This document shows, in pieces, positions 55,644-63,813 of a stretch of 64,000 nt of DNA. Position numbers and translations under genes: made by a program. How positions within the stretch are numbered: position 1 is the first letter of the stretch; every line of letters begins with the position of its first letter. The notes under the pieces are model-generated. The model searched no databases. It saw nothing but the letters and a program-made list of their open reading frames with translations, and was not told where the DNA came from. The DNA comes from Flavimaribacter sediminis (GTDB taxonomy: Bacteria > Pseudomonadota > Alphaproteobacteria > Rhizobiales > Rhizobiaceae): contig NZ_JAICBX010000001.1 in the NCBI RefSeq assembly GCF_019492055.1, positions 310,001-374,000 on the forward strand. The letters run 5' to 3'.

Positions 55644-56471
55644 ATGAGCTATCGTCATTCTTCTCTCGACGGCCGCGTTGTCATCGTCACAGGCGGCGCT
55701 CGCGGTCTCGGAAAGGAGATGGCTCTGGAACTCTCGGAAGCCGGAGCGAACCTTGTCATTACGGGATCCGCCGGGTCTGCTGCGCTGGATGAGACTGCAG
55801 CGCTCATGCCGGCCGATCGGACCTTGGCTTTGGCCGCGGACGTTGCGGATCCACAGGCCGGCGAAAGCGTCGCCGCCGCGACGATTGCGCGTTTCAGGCG
55901 CATCGACGTGCTGGTCAACAACGCCGGCCGCGGCATGCGCCTCATAAGCGAGACATTCAACACGAAACCGACCAAATTCTGGGAAGCCGATCCGCAATCC
56001 TGGAAGTCGATCATCGATATCAACGTAAACGGAACCTTCAACATGGCGCGCGCGGTTGCCCCCGACATGATCGCGCGCGGTTTCGGCAAGATCATCAACG
56101 TCTCGACGTCCGATCAGACGATGGTCAGGCGCGGGTACTCCCCCTATGGACCTTCGAAGGCGGCGCTTGAAGCGGCGTCGCGCGTATGGGCGCAAGACCT
56201 TGAAGGCACGGGCGTCGACGTCAATGTCTATCTGCCCGGAGGGGCCGCCGATACGGATTTGCTGCCTCCCGGACCTGCAAAGAAAGGCGCGGACGGCAAC
56301 CTTCTTTCGCCGGCGATCATGCGCCGTGGCATTGGCTGGCTGTGTTCGGACGCGTCCAATGGCGTTACCGGCGCGCGGTTCATCGCCCGGCTGTGGGACG
56401 AATCCCTGGATGCGGAAACCGCCGCGGCGGGGGCGCGATCTCAGCACGTCGAACGACCATCCATAATGTGA
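55644..56471 (+). CDS. short-chain dehydrogenase/reductase
   Basis: The 275-residue SDR has the nucleotide motif VIVTGGARGLGKEMALELSE, VLVNNAGRGM, the catalytic Ser in INVSTSDQT and the YxxxK pair in YSPYGPSKAALEA. The family oxidises or reduces alcohols with NAD(P). It lies 12 bases after the GntR gene and seven before the MBL gene. It probably handles a hydroxyl or carbonyl group generated in the pathway. Confidence 0.9.
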   Translation: MSYRHSSLDGRVVIVTGGARGLGKEMALELSEAGANLVITGSAGSAALDETAALMPADRTLALAADVADPQAGESVAAATIARFRRIDVLVNNAGRGMRLISETFNTKPTKFWEADPQSWKSIIDINVNGTFNMARAVAPDMIARGFGKIINVSTSDQTMVRRGYSPYGPSKAALEAASRVWAQDLEGTGVDVNVYLPGGAADTDLLPPGPAKKGADGNLLSPAIMRRGIGWLCSDASNGVTGARFIARLWDESLDAETAAAGARSQHVERPSIM

Positions 56472-56477
56472 GGCGCC

Positions 56478-57356
56478 ATGTTCAAGCTCGGCCCTGCCAC
56501 CGTGAGCAAGATCGTCGACTTCGATCCCTTTGTTCTTCCGTTCGATTTCCTGCTGCCCGGCCGGGATCCGGCGGAACTCGCCGGTCAATCCGCAGTGCTC
56601 TCTCCCGATCACGTGGACTTCAAGACAGGCAGCATCCTGCTGAGCCTGCACAGCTTCGTGCTCAGGATCGGCGGATTGACGGTGCTCATCGATACCTGCG
56701 TCGGCGAGCACAAACCGCGCGCGCGCCGGCAAGACTGGGATCAAAGACACGACACCGGCTATTTGACGCGCCTGGCGGCCGCCGGTTTTGCGCCTGAAGA
56801 CATCGATATCGTGATGTGCACGCATCTGCATGCAGACCATGTCGGCTGGAACACCAGGCTTGAGAACGGCCGCTGGACGCCGACATTCCCAAATGCGCGC
56901 TATGTCATGGGCCGAAGCGAACTGGATCATTGGCGTGATCTGGAAAGCCGTGAACCTGGCAAGCACAATCATGGTTGCTATGCCGACAGCGTCTTGCCGG
57001 TTGTGGAAGCCGGTCTCGTCGAAGAGGTCGACGACGGTTTCGAACTGACGTCAGGTCTGGAAATTATCCCTCTCCACGGGCATTCCCCAGGTCAGATCGG
57101 GCTGGACCTGAATTGCGGCGACGGCGGCCATGCGCTGTTCTGCGGCGATGCGTTTCATTCCCCGGTCCAGATATTTCGTCCGCATTGGAGCAGCGCGTTT
57201 TGCCACGACGCCGTGCAGGCCGGCGAGCTTCGCCATCAACTGGCTGAACGATGCGCGGGAGACGGCGCGCTCCTCATGCCCGCGCATTTGCGAGGCAGCA
57301 GCGGGATGCGCGTTGAAGGAAACGACGTCTCCGGTTTCCGGCCGGTATTTGTGTGA
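56478..57356 (+). CDS. MBL-fold metallo-hydrolase
   Basis: The 292-residue protein has the metallo-beta-lactamase signature CTHLHADHVGWN with the HxHxDH ligands. Later ligands are in IIPLHGHSPGQIG and LFCGDAFHSP, and an ending of the family occurs near LLMPAHLRG. Cytosolic MBL proteins of this type hydrolyse lactones, thioesters or amides. It is the last plus-strand gene of the left half of the cluster and converges with the second GntR gene. Confidence 0.9.
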   Translation: MFKLGPATVSKIVDFDPFVLPFDFLLPGRDPAELAGQSAVLSPDHVDFKTGSILLSLHSFVLRIGGLTVLIDTCVGEHKPRARRQDWDQRHDTGYLTRLAAAGFAPEDIDIVMCTHLHADHVGWNTRLENGRWTPTFPNARYVMGRSELDHWRDLESREPGKHNHGCYADSVLPVVEAGLVEEVDDGFELTSGLEIIPLHGHSPGQIGLDLNCGDGGHALFCGDAFHSPVQIFRPHWSSAFCHDAVQAGELRHQLAERCAGDGALLMPAHLRGSSGMRVEGNDVSGFRPVFV

Positions 57357-57368
57357 TCACCGAAGCCG

Positions 57369-57445
57369 CTGGTGGAGCAACTTTGACATTCGAGTCCCGC
57401 AAGACGCGAACTCGTTTTCAAATGTCAGATTTAGAGCTCCACCAG
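57369..57445. repeat. imperfect inverted repeat 1
   Basis: CTGGTGGAGC (57369-57378) and GCTCCACCAG (57436-57445) form a perfect 10-base outer pair, with inner TGACATT/AATGTCA also facing. It may be a hairpin terminator for the MBL operon or an end-to-end miniature element. Confidence 0.5.
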
Positions 57446-57459
57446 AAATATAATCTGGC

Positions 57460-57534
57460 TAGTGGTCCTGAAGATTCCGACATTTGCTACAGGACAAGTC
57501 GCATCGGGAGGCAAATGTCGGAATCGGACCACTA
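57460..57534. repeat. inverted repeat 2
   Basis: TAGTGGTCC (57460-57468) plus GATTCCGACATTTGC (57473-57487) pair with GCAAATGTCGGAATC (57511-57525) plus GGACCACTA (57526-57534). The left arm has an extra TGAA. The 24-base arms with a short centre resemble a bidirectional terminator or a miniature transposable element. It overlaps the stop codon of the second GntR gene. Confidence 0.55.
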
Positions 57535-58317
57535 AGCGGATTGCCGGCCTCGCCTGATGCGCATTCTATAGGTCATCTGGTCAGCCGGGTGCCAGTTGAA
57601 GGAAGCGATCAACACGCCGGAATCCGTAATGTAGCGCCTCAGGATCTGAAGTGAGCGCGATTCTGCGGGAAGCCCCAGCGACGCGGCGATTTCCGGCGGC
57701 ATGGCCTCCGCCCGAATTTCCTGCTGCGTCTCCTTGATCGTTTCGCGCGAATATCCTTCGAGAATATTGAAGAATGGCCCCTGGTAGGTCGCCAGTTCCG
57801 GGATCACCGCTTCAAAGCGCTCGGGGATGAAGCTCTGGATATAGCAAATCGGTCGACCGCCGGGTTCGGTCCAGCGTATGCCGTCGACGCGGATCCACTG
57901 TTCCCCTTCCTGTCCGCCAACCCGCTCGGCGAGCTTTGCGTCAAGCGTGACAGTCTTGTTGCCCAGAACGACAAGGTAGGTGTCGAGGGCGATCTGGAAC
58001 AGTTCCTGCAGCGATTCGAACGACTGATAGTAGCCGGACAGCGGTTTGGCCGAGATTACTCGCGTTCCCATACCCTGACGGCGCTCGACATAGCCGTCTT
58101 CCGTCATGCAGCGCAGCGCCTCACGAATCGTGAAGCGGCTGGTGTCAAACTCCTGAGCCAGCTCGGCTTCGGTCGGGATAAGCCTTCCGACGGGATAGAC
58201 GCCATTGGCGATTCGGCCGACCAACTCCTTCTGTATCCGGGAGTAGCGGGGACCGGACGATTCGTCGCTCATCTGGCTATCTTCGCTCGGACTGTTCTTC
58301 TTCAGTGACTGCTCCAT
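57532..58317 (-). CDS. GntR-family regulator, HutC/UTRA type
   Basis: The 261-residue regulator has an N-terminal winged helix (YSRIQKELVGRIANGVYPVG, then TEAELAQEFDTSRFTIREAL) and a UTRA ligand domain (LQELFQIALDTYLVVLG, PICYIQSFIPERFEAVIP and the C-terminal ITDSGVLIASFNWHPADQMT). The start is ATG 58317, within a 17-bp tandem duplication. It is divergent from the maleate-isomerase gene. HutC-type operators often read TTGTC-NN-GACAA, which matches the class 1 palindromes in this region. Confidence 0.9.
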   Translation of the reverse strand: MEQSLKKNSPSEDSQMSDESSGPRYSRIQKELVGRIANGVYPVGRLIPTEAELAQEFDTSRFTIREALRCMTEDGYVERRQGMGTRVISAKPLSGYYQSFESLQELFQIALDTYLVVLGNKTVTLDAKLAERVGGQEGEQWIRVDGIRWTEPGGRPICYIQSFIPERFEAVIPELATYQGPFFNILEGYSRETIKETQQEIRAEAMPPEIAASLGLPAESRSLQILRRYITDSGVLIASFNWHPADQMTYRMRIRRGRQSA

Positions 58318-58334
58318 TTGAGTGACTGCTCCAT
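58304..58334. repeat. short tandem duplication over a start codon
   Basis: AGTGACTGCTCCAT occurs at 58304-58317 and again at 58321-58334, a 17-base period. It duplicates the start codon of the HutC-type gene. The second copy would start a ten-codon out-of-frame peptide. Confidence 0.6.
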
Positions 58335-58457
58335 GGCGATCTTCCTCTGAAGATCCGGAATCGCTCCTGTTCGCAACTGTATCTCGTTAATGCGCCGAAA
58401 CCGGCCACCGAATTCGATGACTGATACGGCAGTGGCCGCGAGACTGCAAAGAGAAAA

Positions 58458-58471
58458 TTGATACGGACAAA
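58458..58471. promoter_or_regulatory. weak class 1 operator-like site
   Basis: TTGATACGGACAAA keeps the GACAAA half and spacing of the class 1 palindrome, but its left half is poor. It lies about 50 bases before the maleate-isomerase start, in the promoter region shared with the HutC-type regulator. Confidence 0.3.
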
Positions 58472-58521
58472 TAGATCACGCCTTTGCCAATTCGTCATTA
58501 TCAACTATAGATTATCAGGCA

Positions 58522-59268
58522 ATGAAAGCAAAACACCAGTCCACCTATTCCAGCCGGGCCAAACTCGGGCTCATCGTTCCGCCAACGAACACCGTCAACG
58601 AGGCGGAGTGGGCGCGCATGGTTCCGGACGGCGTGACATACCACACCCACAGGATGAGTCTGCATTCCGATACACATACCGAAGCTGGCGAAGCCGCGCT
58701 CTACGCCGACCTCGACACGGCGATCGGCATGCTGGCCCAGTGCGGCGCCGATGCGATCGCCTATGCATGCACCGCCGGGTCCATGATAACGCCTGCGCAG
58801 TCGATGCCTGACAGGCTGAGCGAGCGCACCGGTCGACAGTGCGTCACAACGTCGGCCGCAATTATTGACGCCCTGAAAACGCTCGGCGTGGTCCAACTTT
58901 CGGTCGCAACCCCCTATGCCGACGCTTTGAACGCCCATGAAACCGAATTCCTGGAAGCGCACGGCTTCGAGGTGTTGCGGCTGATCGGGCTCGGCATTGG
59001 AGCCGGCGGTCCGAGCGAGTACCCGCGCATCGCCAGGACGCCGCTTGAAGCCGTCGCGGACCACGCCAGGGCGGCGTTCGTCCCGGGCAGCGACGCGCTT
59101 CTTGTCACCTGCACCGATTTCCCGACCCTGCCTCTGGTCGAAAGCCTCGAGGCTGAATTGGGCGTTCCGGTTGTCACCTCCAATCAGGCGACCTTCTGGT
59201 CGATGCTGCGCGCCGTCGGCGTGCAGGACCGGTTCCAGCCATTTGGTCGCCTCCTTTCCAGCCACTGA
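58522..59268 (+). CDS. maleate cis-trans isomerase-like protein (Asp/Glu racemase superfamily)
   Basis: The 248-residue protein keeps both catalytic cysteines of maleate isomerase: C83 in YACTAGSM and C197 in LVTCTDFPTLP. The substrate-binding PPTNTVNEAEW and TSNQATFWSMLRA are also typical. Maleate isomerase converts maleate to fumarate through a cysteine adduct. It starts the second half of the cluster, divergent from the HutC-type regulator. The paralogue at 53235 lacks both cysteines. A substituted maleate is a possible substrate. Confidence 0.88.
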   Translation: MKAKHQSTYSSRAKLGLIVPPTNTVNEAEWARMVPDGVTYHTHRMSLHSDTHTEAGEAALYADLDTAIGMLAQCGADAIAYACTAGSMITPAQSMPDRLSERTGRQCVTTSAAIIDALKTLGVVQLSVATPYADALNAHETEFLEAHGFEVLRLIGLGIGAGGPSEYPRIARTPLEAVADHARAAFVPGSDALLVTCTDFPTLPLVESLEAELGVPVVTSNQATFWSMLRAVGVQDRFQPFGRLLSSH

Positions 59269-59299
59269 CGCGACGCCAGAAAAGAAACGAGTGAATTCC

Positions 59300-60160
59300 A
59301 TGGCCGATCCAGCTCTGAAAAATGCAATCCGTTCCGGGGACCTGATCCTGGCGCCCGGCGTTTTTGAAATGATTTCGGCGCTGATCGCCGACGAAGTCGG
59401 CTTCAAGGCGCTTTACGTCACCGGCTACGGAACGGTTGCGTCCTACCTCGGGCTTCCGGACGCCGGTATCGCAACCTATTCGGACATGATCGACCGTGTC
59501 GCAAGCATTGCCGGCCGCACGAAAACACCGGTCATTGCGGACGCCGACACCGGATACGGGGGCCTTTTGAACGTCCGTCATACTGTTCGCGGTTATGAGC
59601 AAGCTGGCGTAACCGCGATCCAGCTGGAGGATCAGGAGTTTCCGAAGAAGTGCGGTCACACGCCCAACCGGCGCGTTGTGCCGCTGGAAGACATGATCCG
59701 GAAGATCGAGGTCGCCATCGACAGCAGGCGGAGCGATGACTTCCTGATCATCGCCAGAACGGACGCGCGAACGGGTCTCGGCCTCGACGAGGCGATCAAA
59801 CGCGGCAAGGCCTTCGCGAAGGCTGGCGCCGACATTGTCTTCGTGGAATCGCCCGAGTCCGAGGAGGAAATGCAGCGTGTCGCGGATGAGATCGATGCGC
59901 CGTTGATGGCCAATATCGTCAATGGCGGCCGGACGCCGTTATTGTCTGCGGACACATTGCAGTCGCTCGGTTTTGCGGTCGCTATCCATCCCGCGATCGG
60001 TTTCCTGTCCATGGGAGCGGCGCTGAAGAATGCCTATACGGATCTCTACCGGAATGGGGAGACCAGCAAGGCGATCGACCTCTATGATTTCCAGCAGTTC
60101 AACGAACTGCTCGGCTTCCCGGACATCTGGGAGTTCGAAAAGAAATACGTTTCGGCTTGA
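59300..60160 (+). CDS. isocitrate lyase/PEP mutase-family C-C lyase
   Basis: The 286-residue alpha/beta barrel has APGVFEMISALIADEVG, the Mg site VIADADTGYGG (D81, D83) with QLEDQEFPKKCGH (E110, D111), and the catalytic loop KKCGH with C118. The cysteine loop marks true lyases such as methylisocitrate, dimethylmalate or oxaloacetate-type cleavers, and not PEP mutase. It probably splits a 2-hydroxy (malate-like) acid to a 2-oxo acid plus another acid. The LeuCD-like genes downstream could supply such a substrate. A second homologue begins at 63929. Confidence 0.9.
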   Translation: MADPALKNAIRSGDLILAPGVFEMISALIADEVGFKALYVTGYGTVASYLGLPDAGIATYSDMIDRVASIAGRTKTPVIADADTGYGGLLNVRHTVRGYEQAGVTAIQLEDQEFPKKCGHTPNRRVVPLEDMIRKIEVAIDSRRSDDFLIIARTDARTGLGLDEAIKRGKAFAKAGADIVFVESPESEEEMQRVADEIDAPLMANIVNGGRTPLLSADTLQSLGFAVAIHPAIGFLSMGAALKNAYTDLYRNGETSKAIDLYDFQQFNELLGFPDIWEFEKKYVSA

Positions 60161-60203
60161 AGCAAAGGCGGTTCGGGCGACAGTCCATCTGGAGAGATTT
60201 GAA

Positions 60204-60266
60204 ATGACAACGAAGCGAGCGTCAGCCATGAAGTTCGGATTTCCGCATTGGAGGCGCGTGTCATGA
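60204..60266 (+). CDS. possible 20-residue leader peptide
   Basis: ATG 60204, preceded by GGAGAG, opens a 20-codon frame (MTTKRASAMKFGFPHWRRVS). Its stop overlaps the SDR start as ATGA. It could be a translational-coupling leader. Only the ribosome-site-like sequence and overlap support it. Confidence 0.3.
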   Translation: MTTKRASAMKFGFPHWRRVS

Positions 60267-60994
60267 GCCGCCGGATCGCGATCCTTGGCGGGGCAGGGGG
60301 CATCGGGCGCGCCCTCGTCGCGGCGCTGACGGAAGCGGGGGACGACGTCGTCGTTCTCGACCTTCCGGCATCCATCGAACGCCATCGTCCCACGACGCGG
60401 ACGATCGACATCGATGTGCTTTCGGAGGAGGCGATCAACACTGCCGCTCGCGAACTTGCCGACCATTGGCCGGCAGTCGACGGGTATGTCCATTTGGCCG
60501 GCTACAATCCCTCGATCCATTCCGTGGCCGACACGCCAACGGACTATTTCGACAATATCGTTTCCGGAAACCTGCGGGGCGCCTTCCTGTCGGCGAAGGC
60601 GATCATGCCTTTGATGTCCGATGGCGGCAGCGTCGTCATGATCGCCTCCGGCCTCGGCCGCTACATCCGCCCCGGCTTCGCATCCTATGCCTCGGCCAAA
60701 GCCGGCCTGATGGCGCTGGCCAATACGCTGGCGCTCGAATATGCGCCAAAGGTGCGGGTCAACACCGTGGCGCCCGGCTTCGTCGATACGGCGTTTTCGC
60801 ACGGCGGCACGGGCATCTCCGACGAAACCGCCGAAATCGAAGTCGATCTCGCAAAATATGTCAGCGTCATTCCGCTCGCGCGCGTCGCCGAGCCGGAAGA
60901 CATCGTCGGCCCGATCCGCTTTCTGCTTGGGCCCGAGAGCGCCTACATGACCGGCCAGGTGCTGTGGGTCAATGGCGGCGCATACATGCCGTGA
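60263..60994 (+). CDS. short-chain dehydrogenase/reductase
   Basis: The 243-residue SDR has IAILGGAGGIGRALVAALTE, a HLAGYNPSIHS loop in place of NNAG, catalytic Ser in MIASGLGRYI, and YASAKAGLMAL for the YxxxK pair. It ends with the family's ILLGPESAYMTGQ-type region and VNGGAYMP. I chose ATG 60263, with GGAGG eight bases upstream. It lies between the lyase and the LeuC-like gene and probably acts on a hydroxy or oxo intermediate. Confidence 0.9.
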   Translation: MSRRIAILGGAGGIGRALVAALTEAGDDVVVLDLPASIERHRPTTRTIDIDVLSEEAINTAARELADHWPAVDGYVHLAGYNPSIHSVADTPTDYFDNIVSGNLRGAFLSAKAIMPLMSDGGSVVMIASGLGRYIRPGFASYASAKAGLMALANTLALEYAPKVRVNTVAPGFVDTAFSHGGTGISDETAEIEVDLAKYVSVIPLARVAEPEDIVGPIRFLLGPESAYMTGQVLWVNGGAYMP

Positions 60995-61010
60995 GGTTGG
61001 AGTATCGGTA

Positions 61011-62414
61011 ATGGTCGCGCAAACGCTCTATGACAAGATCTGGGACAGCCACGTGGTCGCGGACCGCGGCAATGGCGAGCATCTCATCTATGTCGATCGC
61101 CACCTGGTGCAGGAAGTGTCGAGCCCGCAGGCTTTTGCGGCCCTTGACCAGGATGGACGGAAGGTCCGCTGTCCGGAGGCGCACATCGCCGTCGCCGACC
61201 ACGCCGTGCCGACATTGCGCGGCGACAGGCCATTCGCCGAAGGCCTTGCGTTTTCCCAGGTCGAACGCCTCAAGGAAAACGCCGCGAAACACGGCATCGC
61301 CTATATGCCCATGGATGGCGAACGACATGGCATCGTTCACGTCATCGGCCCTGAACTGGGTTTCACCTTGCCAGGCGTCGTTCTTGTATGCGGAGACAGT
61401 CACACCTGCACCCATGGCGCCTTTGGGTGCATCGCCTTCGGCATAGGGGCCAGCGAATGCACCAGTATCTTCGCGACGCAAACGCTTCGCCAGCGCAAGC
61501 AGAAGACGATGCGGGTCAATCTGGAGGGCGGATTGCCGGACGGCGTAACCGTCAAGGATGTCATTCTTGCTCTCATCGCCGAAATCGGAACCGGCGGCGG
61601 CGTCGGATACGCCCTGGAATACGCCGGATCCACCGTGCGCGAGCTTTCGATGGCGGCCCGCATGACGCTCTGCAACATGTCGATCGAGGCTGGAAGCCGG
61701 GTCGGCGTCGTGGCGCCGGACGAAAAGACGTTTGCATACCTCGAAGGCCGTCCGCTGGCGCCTTCGGGCGATGCCTGGAAGCAGGCCATGGCGGCATGGT
61801 CTGATCTGCATAGCGACGCTGATGCGGTTTTCGATCGCGAGGTGACGTTCAATACCGCTGATCTGGCGCCACAGGTCTCCTGGGGAACGACCCCGGAGCA
61901 CACATGCGCGGTCACGGGTCAGGTGCCCGATCCGGAACGGGAAGCGGATCAGAACAGCAAGTCGAGACTGCGCAAGAGCCTTGCCTATATGGGCCTGGAG
62001 CCGGGAACCGCAATTCGCGACATCCCGGTCGACCGCGTGTTCGTCGGATCCTGCACCAATGGCCGTCTGGAAGACCTGCGGGCGGCGGCGCAGGTGCTTT
62101 CCGGCAGGAAGGTGGCGGACAGCGTCAAGGCGATCGCGGTGCCGGGATCGGCTGCCGTCAAGATCGCCGCGGAGCGCGAGGGCCTGCACGAGATATTCCT
62201 GTCCGCCGGCTTCGAATGGCGTGACGCGGGATGTTCGATGTGTGTCGCGATGAACGACGACCGGCTTGCCGAGGGCGAGCGCTGCGCCTCAACCTCCAAC
62301 CGCAATTTCGAAGGTCGTCAGGGCAAGGGCGGACGCACCCACCTGATGAGCCCGCCGATGGCTGCGGCAGCCGCCGTAACCGGAAAGATCACCGACGTGC
62401 GGGAGCTGTTGTGA
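61011..62414 (+). CDS. aconitase-superfamily hydro-lyase, large subunit (LeuC-like)
   Basis: The 467-residue protein follows LeuC: TLYDKIWDSHVV, YVDRHLVQEVSSPQAF, VLVCGDSHTCTHGAFG and cluster cysteines C348 (VGSCTNGR), C408 and C411 (CSMC). It would carry a 4Fe-4S cluster and pair with the next gene. LeuCD homologues include isopropylmalate, citraconate/maleate and dimethylmaleate hydratases. No leuA or leuB is nearby, and catabolic genes surround it. Hydration of a (substituted) maleate is therefore favoured over leucine synthesis. ATG 61011 has GGAG upstream. Confidence 0.9.
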   Translation: MVAQTLYDKIWDSHVVADRGNGEHLIYVDRHLVQEVSSPQAFAALDQDGRKVRCPEAHIAVADHAVPTLRGDRPFAEGLAFSQVERLKENAAKHGIAYMPMDGERHGIVHVIGPELGFTLPGVVLVCGDSHTCTHGAFGCIAFGIGASECTSIFATQTLRQRKQKTMRVNLEGGLPDGVTVKDVILALIAEIGTGGGVGYALEYAGSTVRELSMAARMTLCNMSIEAGSRVGVVAPDEKTFAYLEGRPLAPSGDAWKQAMAAWSDLHSDADAVFDREVTFNTADLAPQVSWGTTPEHTCAVTGQVPDPEREADQNSKSRLRKSLAYMGLEPGTAIRDIPVDRVFVGSCTNGRLEDLRAAAQVLSGRKVADSVKAIAVPGSAAVKIAAEREGLHEIFLSAGFEWRDAGCSMCVAMNDDRLAEGERCASTSNRNFEGRQGKGGRTHLMSPPMAAAAAVTGKITDVRELL

Positions 62415-62416
62415 CC

Positions 62417-63058
62417 ATGGAAAAGTTCACCACAGTCAAAAGCGTCGCCGCGCCGCTTCTGGAAAACGCGATCGACACCGACGTCATCTTTCCGGCGCGC
62501 TTTCTGCTGTTGCTCGACCGCGAGGGCCTTGGCCGCTACGCTTTCAGCGAACGCCGCAACGGGCCTGAGCCTTTCGTGCTCGACACGCCGCCATACGATA
62601 CGGCGAAGATCCTTGTGACCGGCGAGAATTTCGGCACGGGCTCCAGCCGCGAGCAGGCGGTATGGACCATCGCCGATCTCGGTATACGCTGCGTGATCGC
62701 CAGGAGTTTCGGCGAGATCTTTTTCGCCAACTGCTTCAAGAACGGCGTCCTGCCTGTCCGCCTCGGCGGAGACGATATGGCGGCGGTGGAGCGCGCCGCC
62801 GAGGCGGCGGAAGAGATCACGATCGACCTGGAGGCCCAGTCGATCCGGCTTTCGTCAGGACGCGAGATCCGCTTCGACATCGAACCGAACCTCAAGCGGT
62901 TGTTGCTCTTGGGTCTCGACGAGGTCGGCATGATCCTCGCCGAGGACGGGGACGCCATCAAGGCTTTCGAAGCGCGACGGAAGGCGGATCAGCCCTGGAT
63001 GTCGATTGGCATCGAAAAATTGCATGCACTGGCCGAAGAACAGGATAAAAACGGATGA
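62417..63058 (+). CDS. aconitase-superfamily hydro-lyase, small subunit (LeuD-like)
   Basis: The 213-residue swivelling domain has VAAPLLENAIDTDVIFPARF, LVTGENFGTGSSREQAVW, ARSFGEIFFANCFKNGVLP and a C-terminal helical tail. These are the LeuD/DmdB substrate-binding motifs. ATG 62417 is preferred, with GTG 62411 overlapping the large-subunit stop as an alternative. The two subunits form one enzyme. Its stop overlaps the amidase start. Confidence 0.9.
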   Translation: MEKFTTVKSVAAPLLENAIDTDVIFPARFLLLLDREGLGRYAFSERRNGPEPFVLDTPPYDTAKILVTGENFGTGSSREQAVWTIADLGIRCVIARSFGEIFFANCFKNGVLPVRLGGDDMAAVERAAEAAEEITIDLEAQSIRLSSGREIRFDIEPNLKRLLLLGLDEVGMILAEDGDAIKAFEARRKADQPWMSIGIEKLHALAEEQDKNG

Positions 63059-63696
63059 GCACCAGCGAAAATCTTCTCGATAACTACAAGCGGGCCTATG
63101 ACAACCGGATCGGTTTCGGCGCCAGACCTGCCCTGATCATGATTGATTTCGTGCAAGCCTATTTCGAACCGGAGTGCGAGCTTTACGCCGGCGTGGAGGA
63201 CACCCTCAAATCGGCGCTGAGAATACGAGACAAGGCGCGCGAATGCGGCGTGCCGATCATCCTGACCAATGTGGTCTATCAGGCCGGCGGGTGCGATGGC
63301 GGGCGGTTCTTCCAGAAGGCCAGGCCGCTCCGAAACTTCATTGCAGGCAATCCCATGGGCGCCTGGCCGGAAGGGCTGGACGTCGCCGAAAACGAGATCG
63401 TGATCTCCAAACAGTATCCCAGCGCCTTCTTCGGCACGTCGCTGGCCTCAACGCTGGCGACATTAGGCGTCGACACGCTCGTTCACACAGGCGTCACCAC
63501 AAGCGGCTGCGTCCGTGCGACCTGCGTCGACTGCTGCTCTCACGGTTTCATTCCGATCATCGCGCGCGAAGCGGTCGGTGACCGGCATGCCTCTCCCCAC
63601 GAGGCCAATCTGTTCGACATGGACGCCAAATACGGCGACGTCGTCGATGAGGAAGAGATCCTCGATTATTTCGAGAAGACGAAGATATCCGGTTGA
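63055..63696 (+). CDS. isochorismatase-family cysteine amidohydrolase (maleamate amidase/carbamoylsarcosinase-like)
   Basis: The 213-residue enzyme has the Asp-Lys-Cys triad: D31 in MIDFVQAYF, K119 in VISKQYPSAFFGT, and C152 in GVTTSGCVRATCVD. The FFGT and TTSGCVRAT motifs match N-carbamoylsarcosine amidase and maleamate amidase (NicF-like). These release ammonia from an amide or carbamoyl group. It is coupled to the LeuD-like gene by ATGA. In this cluster, hydrolysis of a half-amide to a dicarboxylate is the natural role. Confidence 0.9.
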   Translation: MSTSENLLDNYKRAYDNRIGFGARPALIMIDFVQAYFEPECELYAGVEDTLKSALRIRDKARECGVPIILTNVVYQAGGCDGGRFFQKARPLRNFIAGNPMGAWPEGLDVAENEIVISKQYPSAFFGTSLASTLATLGVDTLVHTGVTTSGCVRATCVDCCSHGFIPIIAREAVGDRHASPHEANLFDMDAKYGDVVDEEEILDYFEKTKISG

Positions 63697-63813
63697 GAAA
63701 GCCGGGTTTGCGCGCCAGTGGCTGGCGTTCTACCCGGCATAAACAGGTCCCTTTCCAATCAGTTTCGGAAAATCCTCATGGTTGCAAATCGGGGGATTTC
63801 CAAAATTACAAAA

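Noticed and set aside
55191-56972. 593-codon minus-strand frame across the GntR, SDR and MBL genes
   Set aside because: It runs antisense through three well-supported genes and has low-complexity basic composition.
57353-57535. 60-codon frame after the MBL gene
   Set aside because: It runs through the inverted repeats, which explain the sequence better, and has no ribosome site.
61011-63058. leuC and leuD of leucine biosynthesis
   Set aside because: No leuA or leuB is nearby, catabolic genes surround the pair, and family members with other substrates are common. The name was withheld, although it is not excluded.
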